Translations under genes and position numbers: made by a program | Notes under the pieces: generated by a model | Databases searched by the model: none | The model's input: the letters and a program-made list of their open reading frames with translations, nothing else | What the model was told of the DNA's origin: nothing | Assembly: GCA_012799415.1 (NCBI GenBank) | Contig: JAAZLH010000356.1 | Location: 73,132 to 110,985 of the forward strand | DNA length: 37,854 nucleotides | Reading direction: 5' to 3' | Source: Candidatus Epulonipiscium sp. | GTDB lineage: Bacteria > Bacillota > Clostridia > Lachnospirales > JAAYNZ01 | Part shown: one piece after another, positions 1-7,243 of the stretch | Layout: each line of letters opens with the position of its first letter | Position numbering within the stretch: the first letter of the stretch is position 1

Positions 1-208
1 CTACATATTTTGCATCCTCATCTGCCTCATTGCGAAGCCCATGATGAATATGTACCCCGTAAAGCTGCAAATTATACTCTTCCCGTACACTCCATAATAA
101 ATGAAGCAAACAAACAGAGTCAGCACCTCCAGATATTCCTACTACAATTCTATCTCCAGACTCTAGTATTTGATTTTCCTTTATAAATGTCATCATACGT
201 TTCTTCAT
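1..208 (-). CDS. tilS: tRNA(Ile)-lysidine synthase TilS, N-terminal part (cut by window start)
   Basis: Only the first 69 codons lie in the window. The reading frame gives MKKRMMTFIKENQILESGDR and then the PP-loop ATP-pyrophosphatase motif SGGADS at about residues 27-32, followed by a GVHIHHGLR-type segment typical of TilS. TilS adds lysine to cytidine 34 of tRNA-Ile(CAU) so that it reads AUA codons; it is cytoplasmic and essential in most bacteria. The ATG at 208 is preferred over the in-frame ATG at 214 because the AGGG ribosome binding site lies directly against 214 but about six bases before 208. Position after spoIIE matches the B. subtilis order spoIIE-(small genes)-tilS-hprT-ftsH, so hprT and ftsH would be expected beyond the left edge. 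Confidence 0.9.
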   Translation of the reverse strand, partial: MKKRMMTFIKENQILESGDRIVVGISGGADSVCLLHLLWSVREEYNLQLYGVHIHHGLRNEADEDAKYV

Positions 209-386
209 TATCATCCCTATTTTCTATTCTTTTCTCAACTCATCATAAATAAACACAATCATAGCGACTAAAATACTCTGTAGTAAGTACCTATACTGAC
301 TCGAACTGCAACTTCTTAACTAGAGAATTGTGTTTTATTTCTTAAAACCCAATGAATCACTTAGCTCTTTTAATTATATCTTTTTT

Positions 387-422
387 TTAAAAAACAAGCA
401 ACCTCACGATAAGGAGGTTGCT
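387..422 (-). terminator. Intrinsic terminator after the 94-aa membrane gene
   Basis: Perfect 9-bp arms AGCAACCTC (397-405) and GAGGTTGCT (414-422) around an 8-base loop. On the minus strand the stem is followed by TGTTTTTT. It lies directly after the stop at 427, so it ends the spoIIE transcript and isolates tilS. Confidence 0.85.
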
Positions 423-426
423 ACAA

Positions 427-711
427 TTACATCCACAATTGAATTATATAATAAATAAGCAATCCACTAGTACCAAATAGACACCAATTTAAAATTCGAT
501 CTCGATTATGTTTAGTGACTGGATTCGTTTTTTGAACGACTTGAGCTGTTTGGCTTCGAATATAGGTTTCAATAATTTTCTCCGCCTCTTTTACCATGTT
601 TTTTCTTGATGTAGTAGTTTCAGTTTCTTTCACTATAAAAATAGCCTTCTCATATAGGGGAGAACATAAATTGTCTACAACAATTACTTTATTGTAAAAA
701 TGATGATTCAT
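427..711 (-). CDS. Small tail-anchored membrane protein of unknown function
   Basis: 94 residues, family not recognised. Residues 1-70 are soluble and charged with a basic segment near 60-71; the last 20 or so residues (LNWCLFGTSGLLIYYIIQLW) form one hydrophobic helix with a tryptophan-rich end, which suggests a tail-anchored inner-membrane protein with its bulk in the cytoplasm. The ribosome binding site GGAGG precedes the ATG. It begins 20 bases after the spoIIE stop and ends at a strong terminator, so it is almost certainly co-transcribed with spoIIE. That context suggests a role in or near sporulation septation, but nothing in the protein itself shows a function. Confidence 0.75.
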   Translation of the reverse strand: MNHHFYNKVIVVDNLCSPLYEKAIFIVKETETTTSRKNMVKEAEKIIETYIRSQTAQVVQKTNPVTKHNRDRILNWCLFGTSGLLIYYIIQLWM

Positions 712-731
712 AAATAAACCTCCGTTTGATA

Positions 732-3110
732 TTATGTACGGTCATAACTTTTCCATACTCTAGCTACCAACACAGTCATATCATCTTTAATTGCCCCTTG
801 AGAATTTTCCTTTGCTTGGCGTAAAATTTCATCTGCCAAAACTTGAGGTTGGGAACCTTTGAAATTTTGTAACACCTCTTCGATCCATACTTCTTTATCT
901 ATTAACCCCTCTTTTGAATCTAGTACACCATCCGTAACCATAACAATCATATCTCCACTCTGTAGCCTCTTACGACTTACATCAATATCAACTTGTCTTA
1001 AAATTCCTACAGGTAGTGTCGTTGACTTCATAACTTCAATTTTATCTGCTCGTTTAATAAATGTAGATGCAGCACCAATCTTTATCAATTCACAGAGCCC
1101 ACTATACATATCAATGACACAGATATCAAGAGTAGAAAATGATTCTTCATTAGATTTTAATACTAAAACAGAATTAATCATTTTTACCGCAATATCTTTC
1201 TCAAATCCTGATTCCATAAATTGTTCCAATAGCTCTATGGTAGCTGCACTTTCTTCATAAGCTGGCTCTCCTCCACCCATGCCGTCTGATAAAGCAAGTA
1301 AGGATTGTCCTCCTTTCAGTTCTAACACAGAATAGTTATCTCCAGATACGCTTTGGTTATCTTTTATCAATCGGGCCACGCCTGTTGTTACTTTATATTG
1401 ATTTTCTTCTAAAAAACGTATTGTACAAAGAGTGGAAGCAGTGTCAGCAATGCAACACTCATGAATCGGTTTCATACGCTTTCCTAGGATCTTCTGAATG
1501 ATAGGCAATATGTTATGAACACAAGCTCCGTTACTATAACAAGATTTGCACTGTATATAAACTTCATAACGGCCCTCTACATTTTCAAAGACTATGGTAT
1601 CTTGTACTTTAATTTGTTGATTCTCAAGCTCTATCCGAATTTCCTCAGCCCAATGATCTTCAAATTTAACTTCTAGATCTAATTCTTTAGAAAGATGATC
1701 CATAATAGAAGATACACCATAGAGTTGCTCAGATACCAGCGCCCTATTCTCAATCATTCGATTATGCCAACTTAAGTTCAATTTATAAATTTCAAAAAAA
1801 CGATTGGTTGTTGCAACAAATTCTCCCACTTTCACACAGCGATGTAAAAAATCATTAGGAATATCTTCTTTATTAATTTTCCCCTTCTTTTCCACTGCAT
1901 TCAAAATACTAAAAGCAGTCTGATAAGTATAATAAAAGTCTCTTTCCCAGCAATGAGAACAAAGTCCACAATCGCTACAAACAGCTGAAGCAATTTCATC
2001 AAAAAGTTGGGAAACTTCTTTGTGTGTAAGTGTAGATCTCTGATGAGCTAATCTAGTGAAGGTATCTCCTAAAGTTTTAAAAGCTTTTGAAAAGTGGGTA
2101 AGTCTATCTTTGGTAATGATAGAAAGTCTTTGCATATAGATAGATTGCTCTAGTTCATTTTCTAATGTATTTTTACATAGCTTGTCCAACCAAATATCAG
2201 GTATTACCATAAAACTAGGGATAGCAAAAACCAAAGCTTTCATAAGCTGAAAATCTGCTGCCTCTCCTTGAAAGTAAAATAATAAAATTCCACTCCCAAG
2301 ACTGAAACCTGCTGCTACACCAAGTCGTCCTAACTCTTTAAAAAGTCCACCAATCATTCCTGCTGCGCTAAATGTGCCAATTATCCAAGGCTCATAATAG
2401 CCGCCTAAGACAAACATGATGCCGATTAAAGTTCCCATAACAGCTCCGAGGGCTGGTCCGCCATAATAGGCCAGTATTAAAACAAATATAGTGCTAACCC
2501 AATCTGCTATTGATACCCCTAATACTGCTGTATGACCAATACCTGCAATAGCACTACTAAGCAAAATAGCTAAGCCTATCATTTGTTCTTGATTAAAATG
2601 ACTTCTCGTCCTATATCCAGTTATAACATCTTCTCCCTTACCGTAAATTAAGGTAAAAGTAAAAACCAAAATACCTTCTAATATATTAAGAAGAAGATAA
2701 TAGCGGAGAAATCCTTGTAAATATGTTAGACAAAGCCCTAAGCTAAAAATAACTAAGCCTCCAATGATCCCTTGTCCTACAAATGAAGGAGATTGGTTTC
2801 TCTTTTCTTGATGAGAAAAAAAGAACGATATCATTAAAATAGCTAAAATATACTTCACTCCATAAAGAGTATTCCCCATTGTGAGCAGACCTAATACAGT
2901 AGATATGAAAATAATAAACCGATGCCGGCTGTTTTTGGCGAAAGCCGCATAATAACCAATAACCATGGGATTCATCTCATAAAATAAAAATACTCTTCCT
3001 ATGAAAAAACCAATCATAGAGAGTAGTAAGCCGTTCCAGCTAAAGATTCTTCCAATGCCTTTCTCTTGCTCTACATTTTTTCTATTTAGTACAAACGCTA
3101 AACGTGACAT
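732..3110 (-). CDS. spoIIE: Stage II sporulation protein E, membrane-bound PP2C phosphatase
   Basis: SpoIIE sits at the polar septum and dephosphorylates SpoIIAA, freeing sigma-F in the forespore. The 792-residue protein (B. subtilis about 827) has about ten hydrophobic segments at residues 20-310, a central regulatory region with cysteine clusters (CSDCGLCSHC near 375-385 and CKSC near 525), and a C-terminal PP2C domain from about residue 590. Metal-binding motifs are visible: DGMGGGEPA at about 609, TDG near 727 and DDM near 777. The start has a clear GGAGGGAG ribosome binding site. The gene has its own promoter with the rare 21-base spacing (3148-3180), because a terminator behind the tRNA gene blocks readthrough. 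The 94-aa membrane gene follows in the same transcript. Confidence 0.97.
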   Translation of the reverse strand: MSRLAFVLNRKNVEQEKGIGRIFSWNGLLLSMIGFFIGRVFLFYEMNPMVIGYYAAFAKNSRHRFIIFISTVLGLLTMGNTLYGVKYILAILMISFFFSHQEKRNQSPSFVGQGIIGGLVIFSLGLCLTYLQGFLRYYLLLNILEGILVFTFTLIYGKGEDVITGYRTRSHFNQEQMIGLAILLSSAIAGIGHTAVLGVSIADWVSTIFVLILAYYGGPALGAVMGTLIGIMFVLGGYYEPWIIGTFSAAGMIGGLFKELGRLGVAAGFSLGSGILLFYFQGEAADFQLMKALVFAIPSFMVIPDIWLDKLCKNTLENELEQSIYMQRLSIITKDRLTHFSKAFKTLGDTFTRLAHQRSTLTHKEVSQLFDEIASAVCSDCGLCSHCWERDFYYTYQTAFSILNAVEKKGKINKEDIPNDFLHRCVKVGEFVATTNRFFEIYKLNLSWHNRMIENRALVSEQLYGVSSIMDHLSKELDLEVKFEDHWAEEIRIELENQQIKVQDTIVFENVEGRYEVYIQCKSCYSNGACVHNILPIIQKILGKRMKPIHECCIADTASTLCTIRFLEENQYKVTTGVARLIKDNQSVSGDNYSVLELKGGQSLLALSDGMGGGEPAYEESAATIELLEQFMESGFEKDIAVKMINSVLVLKSNEESFSTLDICVIDMYSGLCELIKIGAASTFIKRADKIEVMKSTTLPVGILRQVDIDVSRKRLQSGDMIVMVTDGVLDSKEGLIDKEVWIEEVLQNFKGSQPQVLADEILRQAKENSQGAIKDDMTVLVARVWKSYDRT

Positions 3111-3147
3111 TTTTTAACTCCCTCCTGCATTTTTACCTTTTAATGGA

Positions 3148-3180
3148 ATTATACAGAATAATTGTTAAATTTTTTGTCAT
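3148..3180 (-). promoter_or_regulatory. spoIIE promoter, sigma-A elements with 21-base spacer and overlapping Spo0A-like box
   Basis: Minus strand: -35 ATGACA (3180-3175), exactly 21 bases, then -10 TATAAT (3153-3148). The normal spacer is 17; a 21-22 base spacer is the known hallmark of Spo0A-activated spoIIE and spoIIG promoters of B. subtilis. TGACAAA (3179-3173), one mismatch from the 0A box TGNCGAA, overlaps the -35 just as in those promoters. A second 0A-like heptamer TGTCTAA is at 3213-3207. Confidence 0.75.
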
Positions 3181-3206
3181 TTCATCTTAGAAATCATGTA
3201 AAACAT

Positions 3207-3213
3207 TTAGACA
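3207..3213 (-). promoter_or_regulatory. Upstream Spo0A-like box (TGTCTAA)
   Basis: One mismatch from TGNCGAA and 34 bases upstream of the box that overlaps the spoIIE -35. Activated Spo0A promoters usually carry more than one box. A heptamer with a mismatch is common by chance, so support comes from position only. Confidence 0.4.
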
Positions 3214-3235
3214 TTTTTTTCTTTACAAAAAGAAA

Positions 3236-3293
3236 GTAAAAAACAAAATCGAGTAGGAGCTGAATAATTATTTTACTCAACTCCTACTCGATT
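3236..3293 (-). terminator. Intrinsic terminator after tRNA-Met
   Basis: Two 17-base arms (3247-3263 and 3277-3293) pair with one G-U wobble around a 13-base loop. The minus strand continues TTTTGTTTTTT. It lies just after the tRNA 3' end and separates the tRNA from spoIIE. Confidence 0.88.
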
Positions 3294-3301
3294 AGATAGA
3301 A

Positions 3302-3375
3302 TAGCGGAGGACGGAATTGAACCGCCGACACTACGGGTATGAACCGTATGCTCTAGCCATCTGAGCTACTCCGCC
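3302..3375 (-). tRNA. tRNA-Met (CAU), elongator type
   Basis: Cloverleaf read on the minus strand: acceptor GGCGGAG pairs with CTCCGCT (G1-U72 wobble, A73), D arm GCTC/GAGC, anticodon stem TACGG/CCGTA with loop TTCATAC giving anticodon CAT, and T arm GGCGG/CCGTC with TTCAATT. The G1-U72 pair and A73 are the same as I recall for the B. subtilis elongator tRNA-Met. No CCA is encoded (ATTC follows), so the CCA end must be added by the nucleotidyltransferase. A tRNA-Met also lies just before spoIIE in B. subtilis, so the placement is ancestral. Confidence 0.96.
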
Positions 3376-3438
3376 ACAATAATAATATTTCCCTAGGGAC
3401 TATATTCATAAATCCCTACCAAAATCCAAACCTACTAA

Positions 3439-3467
3439 ATTATATATAAGTTTTTACTTTTTGTCAA
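3439..3467 (-). promoter_or_regulatory. Consensus sigma-A promoter of tRNA-Met
   Basis: Minus strand TTGACA (3467-3462), 17 bases, TATAAT (3444-3439): a perfect match in both boxes and spacing. It starts directly after divIC and leaves a leader of about 57 bases before the tRNA, which would need 5' processing by RNase P. Confidence 0.92.
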
Positions 3468-3477
3468 TAGGTTTATT

Positions 3478-3795
3478 CTATGGTTTTGTAACAAAGATAA
3501 TTTCATCTGGCATAATAAGACCTAAGCGTTCTCTAGCTATCTTTTCAATATAGGCATCCGATTCATAGTAATCTTTTTCTTTAACTAATAAAACTTGTCT
3601 CTCTTTTTCAAAGTCAATTTGCTGCTCAATCATATGAATTTCTGCTTCTAAATCTTCATAAATATGATAGAGTTGATATAATTTTGTGGTGACTGCCCCT
3701 AAAAAAAGAACTAAAAAAAGAAGAAGCAATCTTTGCTGCACTCTATATGCTCTTTTTTTCTTGCGTTTTCTTTTTTTTGGATCTAGGGATGGCAT
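3478..3795 (-). CDS. divIC: Cell-division protein DivIC (FtsB family)
   Basis: DivIC is a bitopic septum protein that works with FtsL and DivIB in the divisome. The 105-residue protein has the expected plan: very basic cytoplasmic N-terminus (KKRKRKKKR at 7-15), one membrane helix at about 22-42, a short coiled coil at about 45-80 and the conserved C-terminal block ARERLGLIMPDEIIFV. AGGAGG precedes the ATG. It follows yabQ by 132 bases, in the same order as B. subtilis yabP-yabQ-divIC, although yabR, which follows in B. subtilis, is missing. A hairpin directly after yabQ (3908-3927) lacks a U-run, so readthrough from yabPQ is possible. Confidence 0.93.
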   Translation of the reverse strand: MPSLDPKKRKRKKKRAYRVQQRLLLLFLVLFLGAVTTKLYQLYHIYEDLEAEIHMIEQQIDFEKERQVLLVKEKDYYESDAYIEKIARERLGLIMPDEIIFVTKP

Positions 3796-3907
3796 TAAAA
3801 CAAACCTCCTATTATTTTTTACTTCTTAGTTTTATATTTCACCTCTTACTTATTCTTATTCTCTATCTATTTATGAACTCCTTCTTTTTTTATCATTTCA
3901 TTTCTTT

Positions 3908-3927
3908 TCTAGGACGAAGTTCCTAGA
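3908..3927 (-). repeat. Hairpin just after the yabQ stop
   Basis: Perfect 7-bp arms TCTAGGA/TCCTAGA around a 6-base loop, touching the yabQ stop codon. No U-run follows on the minus strand (AAAAGAAATG), so it is more likely an RNA-end or processing structure than a terminator. Confidence 0.5.
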
Positions 3928-4413
3928 TTAGATCTTTTTCAATTTTATATGAATGTTCTTTATACTTTGCTTAAGACGTCGCTTATGATGACGAGCCCTT
4001 TTTTTCATATTGGATTGTATCTTTATATATGGCTTTCGTAATATTTTATGGAGCCATCGTAAGGGCGAAAAAACAATTCTTATCATCCATCTTAAAAACC
4101 TTTTTACTATATTGATGATTTTTGTTGATATCTTCATCAGCCATGGACTAAATATTAAAAAATACAAAACACTACCGACCCCAACTCCTAGCAAAGCAAA
4201 ACCACGTACTTCCCCATAGTTTTCATTAAATAAAATATAGAATACTGCCAACGCTACAACGACCCAATATAATAAATCCTCAAGATTGGTCATAAGATCA
4301 AAATGAGGAATGGCTTTTCTAAAGATCCTAAACCCATCGTATAAAAGACCTAAACAAGCCCCTGTAAGTACAGTTAATAAAAATAAATGCATCTGTTCTT
4401 GAATAGATATCAT
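3928..4413 (-). CDS. yabQ: Spore cortex biosynthesis protein YabQ
   Basis: 161 residues. YabQ is a membrane protein around the forespore needed for cortex formation in B. subtilis. Visible features: four to five hydrophobic segments in residues 5-95 with the family block GACLGLLYDGFRIFRK near 18-33 and a LEDLLYWVVVALAVF helix near 44-60, then a strongly basic tail (RHHKRRLKQSIKN) that would sit in the cytoplasm. It starts 13 bases after yabP ends, so the two form one unit, read from the sigma-E-like promoter before yabP. Confidence 0.92.
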   Translation of the reverse strand: MISIQEQMHLFLLTVLTGACLGLLYDGFRIFRKAIPHFDLMTNLEDLLYWVVVALAVFYILFNENYGEVRGFALLGVGVGSVLYFLIFSPWLMKISTKIINIVKRFLRWMIRIVFSPLRWLHKILRKPYIKIQSNMKKRARHHKRRLKQSIKNIHIKLKKI

Positions 4414-4426
4414 TCTCTACTCACCT

Positions 4427-4717
4427 CTACTTAAATAACTTACTAAGGAAAGAGCCTCCACTACGCCCGTATGTATGAGAATCACTGTACATGAGGCTAT
4501 CTAAGTCCCCCTGCAACTCTAATTCTTGCTTTTCTAAGTCTAGGCGTTGTATATGTAGTTGCAGACCACGTAGCGTTAACATACCACGTTCTGTCTCTAA
4601 AATGACTGTTTCCTCATCAAAGGTAAGTACGTCTAATACCCCTGTAATACTTATTTTTTCTCGTTCACGTAAAAATAGTGTGTGTTCATAGCCTTGTACC
4701 TTTCTTTCATCCATCAT
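4427..4717 (-). CDS. yabP: Sporulation protein YabP
   Basis: 96 residues of the YabP family: an N-terminal beta-rich domain with GVLDVLTFDEETVILETERG at 26-45, the family signature. The last 20 residues are glycine/serine rich (YGRSGGSFLSKLF). In B. subtilis YabP is a sigma-E mother-cell product needed for the cortex. The start could be either of two adjacent ATGs (4717 or 4714); GGGG lies seven bases before the first and GAGG four before the second. A near-perfect sigma-E promoter lies 29-57 bases upstream, and yabQ follows. Confidence 0.93.
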   Translation of the reverse strand: MMDERKVQGYEHTLFLREREKISITGVLDVLTFDEETVILETERGMLTLRGLQLHIQRLDLEKQELELQGDLDSLMYSDSHTYGRSGGSFLSKLFK

Positions 4718-4745
4718 ACCTCAACCCCTATCTATTGTTTATTAT

Positions 4746-4774
4746 AGTATATGAAGGGTTGTATATAAATATGA
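4746..4774 (-). promoter_or_regulatory. Sigma-E-type promoter of yabPQ
   Basis: Minus strand: TCATATT (4774-4768, consensus kmATATT), 14 bases, CATATACT (4753-4746, consensus CATACANT with one change). It fits the known sigma-E dependence of yabP in B. subtilis. Confidence 0.8.
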
Positions 4775-4785
4775 ACTTCCTGATA

Positions 4786-5028
4786 TTAATCAACATACCG
4801 ATACATCTGCTCTGCTTCTTCTTTTTTTACATGCTCTTTGATTTGAAGAACTTCTACTTTGCTGATTTGATTGCCAAAGTGAATTTCTATTATATCTCCT
4901 TCTTTTACTCTAGTCCCTGCCTTCGCAGTCTGTCCATTAATAAATACTCTCCCAGCATCACATGCTTCACCAGCTATTGTTCTCCGTTTAATAATTCTAG
5001 CCACTTTTAAATATTTATCTATTCTCAT
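4786..5028 (-). CDS. rqcP: RqcP (YabO), S4-domain ribosome quality-control factor
   Basis: 80 residues beginning MRIDKYLKVARIIKRRTIAG, the start of an S4 RNA-binding domain of the Hsp15/RqcP type. In B. subtilis RqcP binds obstructed 50S subunits with RqcH and supports C-terminal alanine tailing. The start at 5028 is chosen because GGAGGGAGAGG lies just upstream and homologues begin MR(I/L)DK; an upstream in-frame codon would add 11 residues without a ribosome binding site. It lies between hup and the sporulation pair yabPQ, as in B. subtilis (yabN-yabO-yabP), with hup inserted. The hup terminator separates it from hup, so it probably has its own promoter. Confidence 0.92.
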   Translation of the reverse strand: MRIDKYLKVARIIKRRTIAGEACDAGRVFINGQTAKAGTRVKEGDIIEIHFGNQISKVEVLQIKEHVKKEEAEQMYRYVD

Positions 5029-5084
5029 AAAACCTCTCCCTCCAAGTCTATAGATATACATCTTACAAAAACTCCTGATTTATT

Positions 5085-5118
5085 AAAAAAATCTACACTT
5101 ACAATAAGTGTAGATTTT
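5085..5118 (-). terminator. Intrinsic terminator of hup
   Basis: Perfect 14-bp arms (5088-5101 and 5105-5118) with a 3-base loop, followed on the minus strand by TTTTTTTAA. It lies 36 bases after the hup stop. Confidence 0.9.
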
Positions 5119-5153
5119 CTCTTGTTACCTCATTAAATGGATGTGTGTAGTCC

Positions 5154-5429
5154 TTATTTGTTAACTGCATCTTTTAAAGCTTTTCCAGCTTTAAAACGTG
5201 GTGCTTTGGAAGCAGCAATTTGAATTGGCTCATTTGTTTGAGGGTTTCTACCTTCTCTAGCTGCTCTTTGTGTTACATCAAAAGTTCCAAATCCTACAAG
5301 TTGTACTCTTCCACCATTGGATAGTTCTTCTGTTACTGCTTCTTCAAATGCTTTTAATGCTTTCTCTGCATCCTTTTTACTAAGTTCTGCCTTTGTAGCA
5401 ATTGCTGTAACTAATTCTGATTTGTTCAT
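5154..5429 (-). CDS. hup: DNA-binding protein HU
   Basis: 91 residues beginning [20 protein letters not shown], the standard HU length and N-terminus. The DNA-binding arm [24 protein letters not shown] (about 61-84), with the tip proline after GRNPQT, is complete, as is VGFGTF at 46-51. HU coats and bends the chromosome as a dimer. AGGAGGAG lies upstream; the open frame continues 22 codons further but without a ribosome binding site. It starts 32 bases after mazG and ends at a strong terminator, so mazG-hup may be one unit, although abundant HU normally has its own promoter, which would lie inside the end of mazG. Confidence 0.97.
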   Translation of the reverse strand: MNKSELVTAIATKAELSKKDAEKALKAFEEAVTEELSNGGRVQLVGFGTFDVTQRAAREGRNPQTNEPIQIAASKAPRFKAGKALKDAVNK

Positions 5430-5461
5430 AAATAACTCCTCCTCTTCATTTGTCCTTACAT

Positions 5462-6250
5462 TTAGGGCTCTATCTCTTTCTTTGATTGTTCCCAAAGAAT
5501 ATTCATATCTTGTAAGGTCATCTCTTCTAGAGATTTCCCTAAAGTAAGAGCCGTTTGTTCAACATATACAAATCTATTTATAAACTTTTCTATAGTATTT
5601 GTCAAGGTTATTTCTGGATTTATATTAAGAAATCTTGAAAAGTTAACAATAGAAAACAAGTAATCTCCTAATTCTTCCATTATTTCATCTTTTTCATTGG
5701 CTTTTAGTGCATCCTTAAGCTCTAGCCACTCTTCTTCTATCTTTCCCATGACCTCCTGAATTTCATCAAAGTCAAATCCAACATGAGCTGCCTTCTGTTG
5801 TACTTTATAGGCACGAAGCAAAGCTGGCAAAGATGTAGGGACATTTTTTAGAATTTCACTTTGTTGTATATATCCTTTTTCCTGCTTTTTAATACTTTCC
5901 CAATGATGTTTGACTTCTTGGGGAGTCTCAGCATGAATGTCTCCAAAAATATGAGGATGTCGTCGAATAAGTTTTTGGCCTAAGGTGGTCATAACATCAT
6001 CAATAGTAAAATTGTTTTCCTCAGATGCAATATCTGCATGGAAAATAACATGAAGGAAAAGATCTCCTAACTCCTCACATAAATTTTCCATATCATGATT
6101 TTGAATCGCTTCTACAACCTCATAACTTTCTTCTATTAAGGGACTAATGAGACTTTGATGTGTTTGCACCTTATCCCAAGGACATCCATCTTTAGACCGA
6201 AGTTTTTTTACAATTTCTTTTAAATCCTCAAAAGTATATCTTTCTGCCAA
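5462..6250 (-). CDS. mazG: Nucleoside triphosphate pyrophosphohydrolase MazG
   Basis: 262 residues with two MazG repeats. The first (about 15-115) has [12 protein letters not shown] and [13 protein letters not shown], the second (about 165-250) has [13 protein letters not shown] and [13 protein letters not shown]: these glutamate/aspartate clusters bind Mg. [12 protein letters not shown] near the N-terminus is the family signature. The enzyme hydrolyses NTPs and dNTPs to monophosphates (house-cleaning, possibly lowering ppGpp). B. subtilis YabN has an extra methylase domain in front; here only the E. coli-like MazG length is present. The start codon is TTG with GGTGGTG just upstream. The promoter region has an extended -10 framed by a 10-bp inverted repeat. 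Confidence 0.93.
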   Translation of the reverse strand: MAERYTFEDLKEIVKKLRSKDGCPWDKVQTHQSLISPLIEESYEVVEAIQNHDMENLCEELGDLFLHVIFHADIASEENNFTIDDVMTTLGQKLIRRHPHIFGDIHAETPQEVKHHWESIKKQEKGYIQQSEILKNVPTSLPALLRAYKVQQKAAHVGFDFDEIQEVMGKIEEEWLELKDALKANEKDEIMEELGDYLFSIVNFSRFLNINPEITLTNTIEKFINRFVYVEQTALTLGKSLEEMTLQDMNILWEQSKKEIEP

Positions 6251-6278
6251 AAACTCACCACCAGTATGAATTAAATAC

Positions 6279-6310
6279 TTTCTTCATGCATTATAACATA
6301 CATGAAGAAA
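6279..6310 (-). promoter_or_regulatory. mazG promoter: extended -10 inside a 10-bp inverted repeat
   Basis: Minus strand TGTTATAAT is a TGn-extended -10 (within 6289-6300), with no good -35. It lies in the 12-base spacer of a perfect inverted repeat TTTCTTCATG/CATGAAGAAA (6279-6288, 6301-6310). Neither strand has a U-run, so an operator is more likely than a terminator. Confidence 0.5.
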
Positions 6311-6415
6311 AAGGAATATAGGTATTATGACTTGAAATTACATTATTTTCTATTCACTTTTTACAAAAAAACCCCTTTTTTATATCCTTAAAGTACAAAT
6401 TAAACATCTTTTTAA

Positions 6416-6428
6416 GTACGTAACGTAC
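6416..6428. repeat. 13-base palindrome between spoVT and mazG
   Basis: GTACGT-A-ACGTAC, a perfect palindrome with a one-base centre. It sits near another GTAC at 6393-6396. Function not visible; could be a regulator site upstream of mazG. Confidence 0.35.
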
Positions 6429-6450
6429 AAAGAGCCTATTTTTAATATAT

Positions 6451-6487
6451 AATAAAATGTAGATAGCTAGGCTATCTACATTTTATT
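6451..6487 (-). terminator. Hairpin/terminator overlapping the spoVT stop
   Basis: Perfect 17-bp arms (6451-6467, 6471-6487) with a 3-base loop; the stop codon lies inside the first arm of the RNA stem. The tail is AU-rich (the stem ends ATTTTATT and TATATTAAA follows) rather than a clean U-run, so termination is likely but perhaps leaky. Confidence 0.65.
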
Positions 6488-7034
6488 GTTCCATTTGTTT
6501 TCCTAAAAATCCAGCTGCAGATTGCGCCAATTTGCTTTCGACTTCTCCCATTTCTACTTGATTATCTTTGGTTAAAAAAATAACTGCACCAATGGCATCT
6601 CCTTCTGATATGATAGGCGTAATTACACTGGCTCTATAGTCCTGATTACCTTCCTCCTCTAATATTTGTATAAAGCCCTCTTCATCTTGCCGAGCAATAA
6701 CAGTCATTCTCTTTTGGATCAACTCTTCTAAATCAGCACTAATTCGCTTTTCTAGAAAATCTTTTTTCGCACCACCTGATACTGCAATAACATGATCCTT
6801 ATCTGAAATACAAGTAATATGCCCAGCTGTTTGAGCCAATGCCTCTGCATATTCTTTTGCAAAAGCACCTAATTCTCCGATGGGGGAGTATTTCTTTAAA
6901 ATCACTTCTCCATCACGATCTGTAAAAATCTCTAAAGGATCACCTTCTCTAATTCGCAGTGTTCTTCTTATTTCTTTTGGTATAACAACCCTTCCTAAAT
7001 CATCAATTCTTCGTACAATTCCTGTTGCTTTCAA
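6483..7034 (-). CDS. spoVT: Stage V sporulation protein T, forespore transcription regulator
   Basis: 183 residues from the TTG at 7034. The N-terminus KATGIVRRIDDLGRVVIPKE is the AbrB-type swapped-hairpin DNA-binding domain and is nearly identical to B. subtilis SpoVT. The rest is a GAF-like domain (about 55-180) ending FLGKQMEQ. SpoVT adjusts sigma-G genes in the forespore. A second TTG three bases upstream (7037) is possible, but AGGAGG lies seven bases from 7034 and only four from 7037, and homologues begin MKATG. A textbook sigma-G promoter lies 42-71 bases upstream. Confidence 0.96.
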   Translation of the reverse strand: MKATGIVRRIDDLGRVVIPKEIRRTLRIREGDPLEIFTDRDGEVILKKYSPIGELGAFAKEYAEALAQTAGHITCISDKDHVIAVSGGAKKDFLEKRISADLEELIQKRMTVIARQDEEGFIQILEEEGNQDYRASVITPIISEGDAIGAVIFLTKDNQVEMGEVESKLAQSAAGFLGKQMEQ

Positions 7035-7075
7035 CAAAACTCCTCCTTCTGTGGATTGCTATCTTCTGTCTCTAC

Positions 7076-7105
7076 TAGTATGATGCTTTTTTGGCTATTT
7101 TATGC
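7076..7105 (-). promoter_or_regulatory. Sigma-G promoter of spoVT
   Basis: Minus strand GCATA (7105-7101), 18 bases, CATACTA (7082-7076), a full match to the sigma-G consensus GHATR - N17-18 - CATWHTA. spoVT is a sigma-G gene in B. subtilis. Confidence 0.8.
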
Positions 7106-7213
7106 ATTTGTTTTTCCTAAATAAGAAAAGTACAAAAAATCAACTTTTTCAAAGGAACTAAGAAAGTCTGCTCCCTTGTAAGCAAGAGCAACTTTTCTAG
7201 TTCAAGATAAATC

Positions 7214-7243
7214 AAGGGAGAAAATGATTTTATTTTCTCCCTT
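7214..7243 (-). terminator. Hairpin at the end of the foldase gene
   Basis: Perfect 12-bp arms (7214-7225 and 7232-7243) around six bases; the stop codon at 7230-7232 is in the loop edge. The minus strand continues TTGATTTATCTTG, a weak U-tract, so termination is uncertain. Confidence 0.5.

Noticed and set aside
3376..3438. Second tRNA beside tRNA-Met (B. subtilis has tRNA-Glu there)
   Set aside because: The leader contains only a TAGGGA/TCCCTA repeat and no cloverleaf.
4678..5010. 110-codon plus-strand ORF over rqcP and yabP
   Set aside because: It is antisense to well-supported genes, has phenylalanine/leucine-rich shadow composition and no ribosome binding site.
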